Shown: piece by piece, positions 1 to 12,332 of the stretch
Layout of the letters: each line of letters opens with the position of its first letter
Numbering within the stretch: position 1 is the first letter of the stretch
Origin: Dichotomocladium elegans
Taxonomy: Eukaryota > Mucoromycota > Mucoromycetes > Mucorales > Lichtheimiaceae
Assembly: GCA_025716815.1 (NCBI GenBank)
Contig: JAIXMN010000003.1
Coordinates: forward strand, 372,001 to 436,000
DNA length: 64,000 nt
Reading direction: 5' to 3'
Translations under genes and position numbers: made by a program
Notes under the pieces: generated by a model
Seen by the model: the letters and a program-made list of their open reading frames with translations, nothing else
What the model was told of the DNA's origin: nothing
The model's database searches: none

Positions 1-2870
1 CATGTCCAAGAGCTGAGCCATGTGAGCAATGGGAAGTCCCGGGACTGGCCTTTTTATTGCAATATATTTTCTAAAATAACACCCAGCCCTTTATCGGAGT
101 GGCTAAGGAGGGCTTTCTCTCTGTCCTTGACTCGTCCCACGTTTTTTTTTCAAAGGGCGCACCGAGATGCGGGCGTTCTTCAGGCGTCCGCCTCGCCCGA
201 GAAGTCGAAAACAGCAACTCTTGGTGGCCAAAAATCAATCCACTAGAATATCATAAAATGCTAGAACTCTCTATTGCTTTCTTCACCGTGGTATTTTTAT
301 CGCTATTGGTCCCGGTTCCTTTTCTTCTCCATTTTGCGTAGCATCAACTTATCACGAGGTGCCTGCTCGTGGTTCAAAATAACTTATTTTATCCGCCGCT
401 GCTTTTGCCTCACATTGCACATGGAAACGCCTTGCTTTACCCGTCTCGTGAAACGCAACCGCCAGCGCAAAAAAGAAATAGCAACGGGAGACACAAGCCA
501 CGCACCAATTGCATCGAATATCTTCTTGTAGACAAGGAAGCAGAGTACCGGACGTACTTGACTAAGACGTACCTACTCCTTGCTTCTCTTTCTTGGCGCA
601 GAGTAACCTTTGGATTACACTCCATTGCCAAACACTCATCTGCATAAGCATACATCTTTCATAGAATGGCAACTGCCGAGCATGGGGAGCCCATGCTGTC
701 AAAACATTTTGGCAGCTGAGAATGCCTGCGGAATTGGGCAAATGTTTGCTGTTGCGAAACGATTAGGTCAGGTGCTTCAGTATCCAAAGCAAACATCATT
801 TCTCTTTTTAACAACAAATGCTACGTACGTTCCTCCCTCACAGTGTAGCCGGAACCAGCCAGCCAATCAACAGCGAACAGTAAATCCTATCTAACAACGG
901 GGAATGCTTATTCACCTAACGTACCGGCTTCCCTAACTTGAAAGCGGTATGCTCAAAAGGAGTAACAAGAAGTTCTCACCTTTCCGTTACAGACCTTGCT
1001 GTTTCCCCGGAAATTGGGCAACCAAGGGGTGGGAGGAAGGGTTTCATTTGCATGATAGCCATTCCACAAAGAAAAGTTCCAAAAAGTTTTTGTCCAACAA
1101 TGATGTCAGTCCATCCAAAACAACTCTATTATTTTACAGACAGTTAAAGTGAGTAGGTAACTTTTTGTGAGGATGGACAAGTCTGCCTTGTCGATGAGAA
1201 TGGGAGGCGAGTCCTTGAACTTTTGTTGGCAAAGAGCTAGTTTCTGTCGAAACATTAATTTCCCGTGCTCAACATCTAATGGATAAACCTCAGAAAAACT
1301 TATTCATACATGGTTCCAGCTGCATTGAAAAGCATAGTGAGGAGGTTGCTATGAAACTATTCAGTAAACAACGATGTGCTTAAGTACTTCTGCAGCTGCA
1401 AAACAGTTAAATATGAAAATTCAGGTCAGCATCCTATTCTTAGGGAGGAGTGTAAGAAAGCATACAATCCCTTCTGGACTGTGCCTTCCTGCCTGATATC
1501 TACCCCCCCCAAGTCTCAGTACGCGATTTGTTCACTTCATTCGATTCGCATTCCACATCATCGTCTTGCTGCCTTCCTCTGTTCGCCGTCGGTATACGCC
1601 GGTAAAGTCTCTTTTCTCCTTATCCAGTCCGGTCATGGACTGCTTACTTCGATGCAGGACCGAAACAAGTTCGCTACTTCCCCAAACATTGACTGACCGC
1701 AAAGATTGTCGTCACAGAACGACTTGCATTGCAGTTGAGTCTCACAGTAGGAAGTTGCTGCCGATTTCAGCAAGAACGCGGAGACATGGAATTTTGTGTA
1801 GCAACAATGGTTAAACAAAGAAAGGAAAATCTTCTTTCGCCGACCGTGGGCAGTCGCCTTCACCTTCTTCTTTTACCCGTCGGAATTGGGATCTTTTCCT
1901 TTCAAACGTGCGTGCAGTATTTGAAGATTTGTCTGTGAATTAAACGCGACGTTTATTTGTTTCTGTGGAGTGGTATGAACGCCTTGTTCAACAACGACTT
2001 GGCACGAACTGCACCATGCGCAATATTCACAAAATTGATTGGACGAGGCGCCTTGAACAAAAACGGGAGGGACGAAAAGAGCTACCCGAGGATCGGTCAG
2101 AATCATCATACTAGGAGCATCCCTTGCCCGGTGTCAAGGTTTATACAATCTAACGCGAATCTCACGGCTTTGGATTTCAGCCCACGAAAGATCAGAAGGT
2201 TGGCCGGATTCCGTCGGGTACCCCATCAAGATCAACCACGTCGACCGGAGCACGAATGGTGATATCAAGATTCAGGCACTGCTGTCGCTCCATGTTGTGT
2301 CATAGCGGATGACCATCATCACGGCTTCATCGTACGGGTTTGTATATAAGAGCTGCTTTCAAATACAACATCCTAGTCTGAGGATCCTTTATTGCATAGA
2401 CTATTGGATAGTAACTTTGCAGCAGGAACAACCTGTATGATGCGAATGTTTCTCGTCTTCTGTTGACTTATCCATCCCCAATCGTTTGCCTCAAGGAATA
2501 CCATTACTCTTCGGGCGACACAATCGTGCGTCGTAACCCTGTTGTTCATGACATTGAGCTCACACAATCAATGACGAGCGTAGTTGTCGACTTTATCCCT
2601 TGTCGTGCACAAGTACGCTTCGAACGCCCATCCGGGCAATACACGCGATGTGAAGCCTGCCGATATTAAAAAATGCAGAATACTGCTCCATGACCATCCA
2701 TTGCCATTGCCTTTAGCATCATATAAAATGAGTGTTGCTTTTATTCAATAAAGAGGATCCCGTCTCAAAGTCTTGATTTTCTCTCATTTTGTTTTAAACC
2801 ACTTAGCAGTTCTCTCGTACTACATGTCTGATGGGATCAACCTTGTGACAGCTGAATCAGATGTCATCCG
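1..2870. other. gene-poor stretch with no supported gene
   Basis: No open frame here has convincing protein character. All are under about 110 codons, overlap in several frames and lack a plausible splice chain. The sequence is AT-richer than the gene-dense parts and adjoins a dead transposase, so it is probably eroded repeat DNA. That last point is inference from position only. Confidence 0.5.
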
Positions 2871-3900
2871 ATGTATACAGTAAATACCGGTATGGATTTC
2901 CCTTCTATAAACGATGCCCAGACCATCAGCAAGCTCGGCAAAGAAAACCACTGCGCAATAGTGACGAAGCGCAGCGATCGTAGAAAGGGGAAGTTATTGA
3001 TGTCCTGCATTACGACCCCGTACAAAGCAAAGAAGTCACTGAAAGGTTTTAGCGCAAAGCGGATAGTCGAAGCGAAATCCATGGGCTATGTATCAGCGAA
3101 ACACAATCAAACTATCTTGCGGATATTTCTTTGCATTCAAATGTCGTTCAACAAAAGATTTTCGGGTGCTGGAGAGCATGTGTCGGACACACAGTCATCT
3201 TACCGCTAGAACTAAGGCTGCCTATTCTGAGCACCGAAGATTGGATCAAGAGCAAATCGACCTTGTACAGATTTAATTAATCGAATTGCAGAGGATAAGG
3301 TCGTTTGGAATACGATAAACGCAGGACACAAGGATCCCCGAGTCAAATCCAATGATACCTGCAATATTCGTCAGCATTTTTGATGGTGCAAAATATTGTA
3401 TAAAGAGACGTCTGATATACGAAAGTTCGTGAATTTTCGGGATGATGATACCACGTTTGATATGTTAGTAACGATGCGGGCCATGTCACTCACATCTTTA
3501 TTCTTTTTCACGCATGGAAAATTATGTTTCGATGCCAAACACCTACATGAAATGCTGATGGTGGATACGACTCACAAGCGCAATTGAATATAAGCTTCTA
3601 TTCTTCAACGTCGTTAGTGTCGCCGATGACGGTAGAGGCTGGCTCTCATTAACAACTTTGATATCGCTGGTGCATGGATAAAACAGAGCCACTTGGTGGA
3701 TATTCAATACAATAGCGCGAGTTTATTTATCCAATCGGACATACAACCATCAGTTATTGTACTGACAAGGTAAGGCGCTTTTGAATACAATTGATTACGT
3801 TTTTCCTGAAGCAGCACATATCATCTGCTCGCTTCATATCAAGCGTAATTTCCGCAGTAATCTGGGGAAGTACTTCACCAAACACAACAAGTAAAATTCG
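2871..3900 (+). mobile_element. decayed MULE/FAR1-type transposase remnant
   Basis: Broken pieces in shifting frames resemble the transposase of Mutator-like (MULE) elements. Near 2950-3010 a frame reads VTKRSDRRKGKLLMSC, like the FAR1-type DNA-binding segment. Near 3545-3585 a frame reads LMVDTTHKRN, like the block around the first catalytic Asp. Around 3755-3890 two pieces read VLTDK and then VFPEAAHIICSLHIKRNF, like the second Asp block and its CxxH motif. Stops and frameshifts separate the pieces, so no intact protein can be made. No terminal inverted repeats or target duplications were found by eye, so the borders are approximate. The family call rests on the order and spacing of these blocks. 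Confidence 0.6.
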
Positions 3901-5108
3901 ATGTCAGTCAGCCTTATGATCAACTCCTTCCATCCGTCTGATCATGCAATGCCGGTGGACGTGGTGTGAGATGTTTTGCAACATATCAAATACGAAGCAC
4001 TACTGAAGAAATTATATGCCTTCAATTTATTTTATCACTCGGGCAGCAGCTTAACATATAGTATAAAAACCCACGCAAAGTCGATACACATCCTGGATGA
4101 TCTGACTCGCAGAAAGGTGGCACTGTAGCCAGCGGCCACTGCACAGCCACTAAACGCATTTGGTCGAGATTCGTTAATTGCGTGCAAGTTGACATGTAAT
4201 ACCGTGTGAGCGAAGAAGGCTAGTGTTCAATATGTTTATTGAAACTTCACTCTTCTCCCTCTAAACATCATTACGGGCGTCTTCCGCAAGACTGACAGCG
4301 CGCAAGTATCAACGCATGATTCAAGCGTTGTCATAAGTCGCTTTTCAGGCATTTCCTCCATTAGAAGGTAGATGCCATGCGAAAAAAGGATAGAATATCT
4401 GCGCTTGCTGAGAGAAATTCACGCGATTTATTGAATTGTGCACCGTGCAAAAAAAAAATTAAAGGTATATATGCTGTGACACCACCACTTCAAGTAATAG
4501 ATCCGCCTAGTCTCGACCGATCAAGCGGTGCTTTATCCAAAGGCTTTGTTAGCCGTATATTGAAAACAAATAAAAATAAAATCAAGTATCAGTGCATCAA
4601 AAGATGAGAGGAAGGGGAAATATCACTAGTAGTAAGTTTCGATATATGTATATTATAAAGTCCATGACGATGTCAACCATCATTGTTGAATAGAAGGAAA
4701 ATATACTCACTCAAATCTGGCGAACCTCAAAGAAAAATCACCATGCTTTGCCGCGGGTCAGTCAGACAGATCTGTCGATTCGGCGAATGATGCCTTGAGC
4801 TGCCATTACAATACACATATACGCTCACTAGTTTATAGGATTGTACAACCAGTGTATGAAATATGCCGGTTTTTCTCAAGACGGGGAATTACCAAAGCAT
4901 AAAAGTGGTATATAATCAAAAATGTAAATATTCCCGAACTCCACTATACCCCGCACCTTCCCCACAACTGTGCAAAGAATCGAATCACTGTATTAATGAT
5001 CACTATGTCTGGCATGGGTGGGAAATCCTGTCAGAGTCCGTATGCCGCAAATTTTACATAAAAAGAGGCAACGGGCGTTAGAGCACATCCCATAATCGAT
5101 TTTCCTCA
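3901..5108. other. spacer between transposon remnant and arabinanase gene
   Basis: AT-rich sequence with short, mutually overlapping frames. It may contain the rest of the dead MULE element and the promoter of the downstream GH43 gene. I see no conserved coding block and no clear TATA box. Confidence 0.4.
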
Positions 5109-6116
5109 ATGCTTCTGGATAAAACCAAAGTAGGATTGCTAACCTTGTTGACCGCTTTTATCGCTCCCGTTCTCGGTTCCTTCTGGGAGTTAACGGGCGA
5201 CTACGTGTGCCACGATCCATCGATCATCAAGGAAGAAAGCACTTGGTTCACTTTCTGCACTGGAGATGGTAATACTGGTCCCTTCATGTGCCCGGGTTTA
5301 TATTATACATATTAAACTGTTTTGTTCCGCTTAGGTATCCAAGTTCTTTATTCTAATGATGGCACCACCTGGGCTCGTGCTGCCCAGATATTTCTCTCCG
5401 AGCTCTCCTGGTGGAATACATATGTACCTGACCATGCCGGCTCGATTGACGTCTGGGCTCCGGATGTGCAGCTGTATAATGGCCGCGTCTGGATGTATTA
5501 CTCCATTTCAACATTTGGTTCGAAGGTTTCCGCCATTGGTCTGGCGTCGGCTACGAGTATCAGTGCAGGATCATGGCGCGACGACGGCGTGATCATGACA
5601 TCAACTGGATCGAACGACTACAACTGCATCGACCCGAATTTGGTCCTTGACAAGGATGGGAATCCCTGGCTCGCTTTTGGCTCCTTCTGGAGTGGGATCA
5701 AGATCACCAAGCTCGATCCTAGTACTATGAAACCTACTGGCTCAATCTATTCCATCGCGGCAAATCCGTCCACCACTGACGGCGCCATCGAGGCACCGTC
5801 TATCATTTACAGGGATGGCTATTACTATCTTTTCGCCTCCATCGACTACTGCTGTAAAGGCGTCAACAGCACATATAAAATTGTTTACAGTCGAGCGACA
5901 TCTATTACCGGTCCTTACTATGACAAGGATGGCAACGATGCGCTCCAGACATCAGGCACAGTTCTGGACACCGGTAATGACCGATGGAAAGGTCCTGGAG
6001 GCGAAGACGTGTACGATAATGTCATTGTGCGTCATGCTTATGATGCTACTGATAATGGGACTCCAAAATTGCTGATAAATGACCTCAGCTGGAGTGATGG
6101 ATGGCCTACTTATTGA
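5109..6116 (+). CDS. secreted GH43 endo-1,5-alpha-L-arabinanase
   Basis: Two exons (5109-5268, 5335-6116) joined by a 66-nt GT-AG intron give 313 residues. Residues 1-23 form a signal peptide (short basic start, leucine-rich core, cut near VLG-S), so the enzyme is probably secreted. The five-bladed propeller of glycoside hydrolase family 43 shows its usual acidic residues: Asp in CHDPSI near residue 36, Asp in CIDPNLVLD, and Glu in IEAPSIIY. The ending LLINDLSWSDGWPTY is a typical arabinanase C-terminus, and the length matches fungal endo-arabinanases of about 320 residues, so the gene looks complete. The expected role is hydrolysis of alpha-1,5-arabinan in plant pectin. It sits alone beside transposon debris. 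Exact specificity (endo versus exo) cannot be read from the sequence. Confidence 0.9.
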
Positions 6117-6614
6117 CCTGTCCTAATTACAAATAAATTGCTTCTGCGCATTTATGTCTCTTACCCACTGATACATACTGTTATTCTTGAAAGCCCCTGC
6201 GAAAGTGATATACTGTTCCGGGAGCGTTCTCAGACATGATGGCCAGCTTCATTGCGCAACGTTTCCTTGTAACCTTTCCACCTGGAGGTGCGTAACTCCT
6301 CGCGAACGCCAATGTGGATAGAATTATACGCAGACTACGCCCAATCAAACACACATTTCAAGGTTCTTCAGGCAATGGGGTTATTTATTATTGACCCGCA
6401 TTTGGTCCGTCCTAATTCGGGTTTTCTTTCCGAATCTCGATTGCCACCCGCGCCCCCCAGCCGCTAATGACTCTCCCCCTTTAATTTTTTGCTTTGCTTA
6501 TGGACCATGGCGTTGCGTAATTCATAAAGAATTAGCTCTAAACATCATATATACAAAAGACGCTTCTTTTTTTATTATTGCGCATAAAAAATACGCATGG
6601 AAATAGAACTACAT
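6117..6614. other. spacer downstream of two convergent genes
   Basis: About 500 bases between the stop codons of the arabinanase (+) and the lectin-like gene (-). It must contain both 3' ends. No further gene or repeat is evident. Confidence 0.5.
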
Positions 6615-8103
6615 TTACGAGTACTTGGACTCAAAGTAGTTGGTGGCAGCGCTAATTGCCATGCGCTGCATAATTCCGACCTTCTTCTGTTTCTTGTCCT
6701 CGTCGTCGTCGTCGTCATCGTCGTCTGTGCGGTGGTCCTGGATCAACTTGGTGATCTAGAAAAGATGGTTTCGCTGAGTATGTTGATTTTGTGCTGACAC
6801 ATTGGTGCTTGAAGTTACCTCTGCAGCAGCAAAGCCGGCAATGAGCTGCTTGACCAAAGCGTGATCCATCGGCTGGCCATCCTCCTCGCGCTTGTGTTCC
6901 CACATTTTCACCGCAGCAAAGGCAGCAGCACCAGCTAAGAGCTCATAACTGTATAAAAGAAAAGAAAAAATCAGTTATCCCGCATCGCCGATCGAAAACT
7001 CCGAATGATTCCAAAGCCTATTAGCCCCAAACCTAAAATGCGACTTCTTCTTTTCTTCATAGACCTTCTTGTTAGCCTCCTCGAGTTCACGTTCGTCCAG
7101 GACCTCGTTCTTCTTGCGACCCCATCCCCACCAGCTTCCGAACCAGGCATTGATACGGGCACGCTTGCTGTCATCTTCTTCTTCGTCATCCGAGTCCACA
7201 GGCTTAGGAGGATCTGCAAGCTCAATGGTCCAGAGCTGGTTTGCTGCCTCTTCCACTTCCTCCTTGCGCTTGTACATGACGACACGCGTTCCGGCTTCAT
7301 CCTTGGATCCCTTGATATCAAACACTTTTCTGGGGTCGCTCAGACGATAGATATGACCAAACTCGGCGTCGTAGCCGAACCGTTGGTCGTCAGCCTGTAA
7401 ATATATATGGTTCAGTACAGAAAAAAAAAAGATATGAAGAAAGCGTGTGCGAGTGCGCGTGCGCGTGCGCTTATATATGTATATATACATGCACACTCCC
7501 ATCTTGCTCATTTTGCATGTAAGTTGAGTGTGTTCTTACGTTTTCCTCCTTCATTTGATCCAGGAACAAACTCTTCTCGCCCGTGAAAATGCCTATGCGT
7601 ACCACTAGCGTAAGTCTCCGGTCCACGTGTACCGCTTTCGTCGAACACGCGAATAGATACATTACCCGTAAAAGTACCAGCATGGTCAATATCAAGGACA
7701 AGTCCGGTGCGTTTGTTGGTCAAGAAGCCTATTCGTTGAGGGCAAAGGATTTTTTTAGTACCTCAATATATAGAAGCTCTCCTATGCTTGGGCATGTACC
7801 ATCTTGGTGAATGAATAGCTGAGTGTCACGAGCAGGCTTCTCCTCAACCTTTGGAGCCATCACAACCCGGGAGCCATCCTGCATTAATAGAAGAAATTGG
7901 GTTACATCCGGGCGCATGAGAAATGGTGTATGAGGGGTTCTGGCGCATTCGGCCCACAAAGGTGTGACCGAGAAGGTAAGAGTGGATGAGGATGAGGGAA
8001 AACATACCTGGGCAGCTTCGGGATTCTCGACATCGATGACCATGCCATTAAGCTTGGAGACAATATAAAAGTAGCTGATTGGGAATCCGTTATCGATAGT
8101 CAT
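6615..8103 (-). CDS. ricin-B-like lectin domain fused to DUF3759/CipC-like domain
   Basis: Seven exons (8103-8008, 7878-7800, 7728-7678, 7604-7540, 7394-7033, 6948-6819, 6755-6615) join in phase to 307 residues. The first 170 or so residues have repeating beta-trefoil features (NGMVIDVENP, LVLDIDH, RKVFDIKGS, NQLWTIE), as in ricin-B-type lectins, so carbohydrate binding is likely but not proven. An acidic and basic linker with a Trp-rich patch (WFGSWWGWG) follows. Then comes a segment reading YELLAGAAAFAAVKMWE and HALVKQLIAGFAAAEV, which resembles the DUF3759 domain of fungal CipC-like proteins. A run of eight Asp lies near the C-terminus. There is no signal peptide, so the protein is probably cytosolic. 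Its function is unknown; the combination of domains is the main point. Confidence 0.75.
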
Positions 8104-9759
8104 GTTGTGTGGAAAAGAGTAAGAAAAAAAGGAACTTTAGGGGACGGAGTGGAGAGTCAGGTGTATTTATACAGTTTTCGGGAGCGTGAGTAGACAAGAC
8201 ACCCGTTTGTATGTGATACAAATGCTGCAGCCTTTTACCTTCCCCTCCACGCCCCCCCAAAAAAGCGCCCTTTGTCAAGAGAACTGAGCATGCATGTTTG
8301 TTGTTGACTCAAACAATGCCCCAACCCTACTACTTTAGCAGCCACTACCTAGATGGTGCTGTGGGTTGAATGGGCGTTGCCTTCTTAAGAATCGTTCTGT
8401 TGCGTGTCCAACAAATCATAGTGGTTATTAGTTTAGCGGTGGAGCATAAAACAGCCTTGACTGATTTGTCTGGTTTCCTTTTGCTTTTAGCCACTATTTT
8501 TAACTATGGAATGCCTTCTGCCTTTATTAGACGCGGCGAATGTGTGTTACTAAAGACCATCTGAGAAAAAAAATTAAGTCCCTCGTTCGCGATTTTTACA
8601 ATCAAAAAGAAATACATGTTTGCCAAGCCGACAATAGCGAGACGATCTCGTAAAGCCGGTTGTCGCACAGGAGCTTTTATTTGGAAGCGGGGGAAGACGC
8701 GTGTATATATATAAAGTATATGTACATAAAGAGAGCCACATGTTGTCTCCATTTCACTCAGGTGCATCTATGCACACACGTACGCTACGTTGCTTAGTTG
8801 CCGGAATCAGTGCTTATTGACATTGTTACATTTTTACCTTGTAAAACACGTGGTTACAAAACAAATTTACAAGGAAAAACTTTAAGTGCATGTTTTATGT
8901 GCAAGAACTTGCCTCAGAATATTTCATGCAAGACGCTACGTCGCCACGGAAACGCCGCAAGGTCAACCACGATCGTCCTGTTGCATCCTTTCCCTCCCCT
9001 CGCCCACGACGGTCCACAATCGCGTCAATGTAATTTGATTAACATCATTCTTGGCCCATTACACAATTACCAATCCCTTTCAACCAGCCTCACCAGTTAT
9101 TTGCCATTAATTCTTCACGTGTGTGGTGTCGTCGCCCTCATAATTCTGATCGTTCTCATCTTTCAAGCTGTGCATCACGAAATCAACACGCAAATAGCAA
9201 GAAAACAACACGGCAAGTGCGGTTGACTAAGAGCGTGCAACCGGATCTTTATCCTACTGTTTTTAATCATTAATCCAGAATAGTGTTAGAGGAGGAACGC
9301 CTTCGATGTGCACACAACTATCATGAAAACCAGTGCCATCTCTACACCTATTCTTCTTTATTTGGTGAATACTGTGAGCAATGGGTAAAGTGACATTTCT
9401 CTCTGTCTCTCTCCCATTTTATCCTTAAAAATTGATATTGGGCGTAGCGTTCTTGTATGGATCAAGACACGAGCAAAATCGAAAGGTAAGCATCAAAAGC
9501 CAACTGTTCTCGCTCCAACAAAACGTCTGCTTCAATCCACGACAGGGTGAAGATTATCGTAGGTGCCTATGGCGAGTTGATGAATGCAATAGTTGAACCA
9601 CTGTCGATCAAAACAATGGTATGTTGCACACTGGTTATGATGGAAGAACGGGGCAATTGACATCTTCTCTATGCAAAAAAAGGCAGTGATATGTGTTTTG
9701 CTCATAAGCGCATTGTTCGGGTCAGCGTTGCTGGTTTGAAAATACATTTTATAACATGA
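8104..9759. other. intergenic region, promoter side of the lectin-fusion gene
   Basis: About 1.65 kb with no supported gene. One + frame near 9050-9226 ends in a hydrophobic stretch but has no family match, start context or splice signal, so it is not called. The first few hundred bases should hold the promoter of the minus-strand gene. Confidence 0.45.
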
Positions 9760-12049
9760 TCAGAATTTAAATTCTTTTCTCTTTCCCTCTTTCTTGCTAT
9801 CTTGGGCTTTGGCCTTCTTGGCCTGTCGGCTTGCATGCTCTGCGTACATGTCTGAAAGGTCCTCTTCTCCCGCTCCCGCCGGTAATTTGGATTTCATCTG
9901 CGCATCGTATTTAGCGCGTAGAGTCGACTCGTCAAGGCCGCTTTCAAGTTCACTTGGATCGATAGCCACATCAACATTCTCACCGAGCTTGCGCTTCGAT
10001 GGTCGCACTGCTGAGCTCGCGTCTTTCTTCTCAACCGTTGACAGGTCATATCCGTGTTGAGAGCCCATGAATCCAGCGATGTTCTTTTGGATCTCTGGAA
10101 GGACTTGATATAGTTGACGTGGCTGCTCGTCTTCTTCTTGTGCTTTGCCCTTGCGCAACTCAATAAAGTCTGGAGTCTCCAATCCGGATGCAACGGATGC
10201 CATTCCAGAGGGCGTGACCAAACCATCCTTGAGTGAATCCTCGGCCACATCTGTCTGCATCTGTTCCTCGCCTTCTTTTTCCTCCTCTTCTTTCCCTTCC
10301 TCCTCCTCCTCTTCCTCCTCTTCCTCTTCCTCTTCGTATTCTAAAAACCCCGTGTCAGTGTGCTTTCTATAATATAAAAAAAACATTCCCCAGCCTACCT
10401 TCTTCCGATTCGAGCTCTCCCCACAAATTCTTATCTACAGGCTCGATCACCTATATAGGGTTGCCTTGAGATTAATAATCCATCATAGACAAGTACTATG
10501 CTGGTATCTACCTCAGGTGGCACAATTTCTTGCTGGGTCAATCCAAACACATCACCATAAAGCGGCCGATTAAACTAAGATACATTGTGAGCAAGGTGGC
10601 TCATTGAGTTAGCAATAAGTTTACCTCATCGACAGGAGGTCTACCCCATCCACCAGGATGATATCCCCATTGTGCACCGTCGGGAATAGGTGCATTTAGA
10701 CCCGGAATGGTCAAGTTGGGATAACTCGGAGGTGGACCATACCGCTGCATATTAATGAGCCATGGCGGTGGAGCAAGGGGAGGCATGTTAAGTGCTGTCT
10801 TCAGTTCGTCGGATAGCTGACCGGGTTTTTTTTCCTTAAGCTTTGTCTCAAATTCTTTTCCTTCGTAGTATCTGTAATAGATTGTCAACTCTGAGCTTGA
10901 ATATTGGTCGCGTCTTCACTTACAACTCGCCATGGATTGTAAACTTTGGCTTGGTCTGGAAACGGAAGAAAGCATCATGAAGTTTTTGATAGTCGATGTC
11001 CAGTTTACCCATTTTGGGTGCAACCCGCTCTCTAGTCTTTGATTTCAATTTCATAGCATCCTCCTTCTCTCGTACAGCATCGCGCATTTCCATGATACCC
11101 GTGTCCTTGATAAAATCTAGCCAATAGCAGCGTCAGAATGAATACAAAGAGGATGGCGCTTGTCATTATGTTGTGAACACTCACCAGGAAGTTCCCATGG
11201 CGGCTTCTCAATACCGCGCTTGCCTTGCAAGTACTTTCGCTTTTGACTCCAGTGTGCAGGCACGGGGACGGTATTCTTGTATGACTTTAGACTAACCAAA
11301 AGCTTGGGATCCGATGCCGTGACATCCCACCACTGCGGCCAAGAAAATTAGAATGGCAGCTCGCCTTCTATGAATATGTGAATACCCTACCTCCACCACT
11401 TCTGGTTTCTTCACCAATTGCTTTAGCTCTGCCACGGTCAATCGCTGAATCTTTTTGAGCTTTTTTTTGGACATGGGCTGATTGGGATCTTCGTTATCCA
11501 TATTTTCGTCATCCTCGTCCATGGCATCAGCGTCTGTTCCTTCGGCCACTTCTCCATGAGCGCCACCGGCATCTTCCTCATTGTCCTAATGCTCTGATAT
11601 TAGTAACTTCAAACAGCCATTAAAATTTGCATTTAATCACCTCTTCCCCTTCTTTGTTGATCTGGTAATGCTGAAATACTTCTGTGAACTGTTCCAGAAT
11701 TTTATCGTCGACACCTTGCATACCATCAAGTTTCTTCAAGGCATCGGTGTCAACAGTCTGGGTCACATATTCGATCTCAATGCCATCAAGCGAATCGTCT
11801 TTGGTTTGTGTGATGCCAAGTTGCTTATAGACAAATATGTGAGATTGGCGATTGAGAGGTTTGATTGGGTCGTGTTCATACCTCGCGACGCTGTGCTTCT
11901 TCTTCGGCTCGTTGTTTCTTTGATTTCTTTCGTCTTCGTTGAATAGGCTTGCCTTTCTTGGTCTTGTCACCTTCTACCAGCGCATTGTTGGTTGCTTGAT
12001 TTTTGCCCAAATGATCTGCTGAGCTTTTATTTGCTACCTCAGCAACCAT
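9760..12049 (-). CDS. SF3B2: splicing factor 3B subunit 2 (SAP145/Cus1)
   Basis: Nine exons (12049-11882, 11823-11641, 11585-11391, 11332-11185, 11116-10924, 10871-10625, 10574-10512, 10450-10399, 10340-9760) give 609 residues in perfect phase, close to fission yeast Sap145. SF3B2 is part of the U2 snRNP SF3b complex and helps anchor U2 at the branch point in the nucleus. The order of blocks is typical. A lysine-rich N-terminus is followed by the DUF382 region (MSKKKLKKIQRLTVAELK and the segment ending KFTIHGEL). Then comes the proline-rich PSP domain (PPPWLINMQRYGPPPSYP, GWGRPPVDE). An acidic run of glutamates and a basic tail ending KRKEFKF close the protein. It is transcribed divergently from the MED5-like gene across a 283-bp spacer. 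Confidence 0.95.
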
Positions 12050-12332
12050 CAGTTATTTCTACAATCTGCTGGATAGGGTTTCGGTAAAGTGAAAAAAAAA
12101 AATAAAGCGAAGGATTCGCAGAAGTGCAAGATGTTTCTACCGACTTTACGACGTACAGAAAAAAAAAGTCCCTAGCGGGGACGGGGCGACGCCAAATCTC
12201 ACACACACAGCGTCCTGGTGCTGAGATTATAAAACTTACCCATTATCAGTTCAAAAAACCGATAGGACACGCTTCTTGTGCTTTGGGCAAACCAAGATAA
12301 ACCTACTAAAACAACAAAAGGGACATACACCC
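12050..12332. promoter_or_regulatory. compact divergent promoter between SF3B2 and the MED5-like gene
   Basis: Only 283 bases separate the two start codons, so both 5' UTRs and both promoters must share this spacer. It contains poly-A runs and a short ACACACAC tract but no clear TATA box. Shared regulation of a splicing gene and a Mediator gene is an inference from spacing. Confidence 0.5.

Noticed and set aside
2790..2850. Stretch with TTCTCTCGTACTA, resembling the complement of the 3' part of large-subunit rRNA
   Set aside because: Only about a dozen bases agree and the flanks do not follow rRNA.
7607..7677. Reading through the third intron of the lectin-fusion gene
   Set aside because: Read-through goes out of frame; removing the GT-AG intron 7677-7605 restores the frame.
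8798..9226. 142-codon + frame ending in a hydrophobic stretch
   Set aside because: Poor start context, no similarity recognised, and the hydrophobic end alone is not enough evidence.
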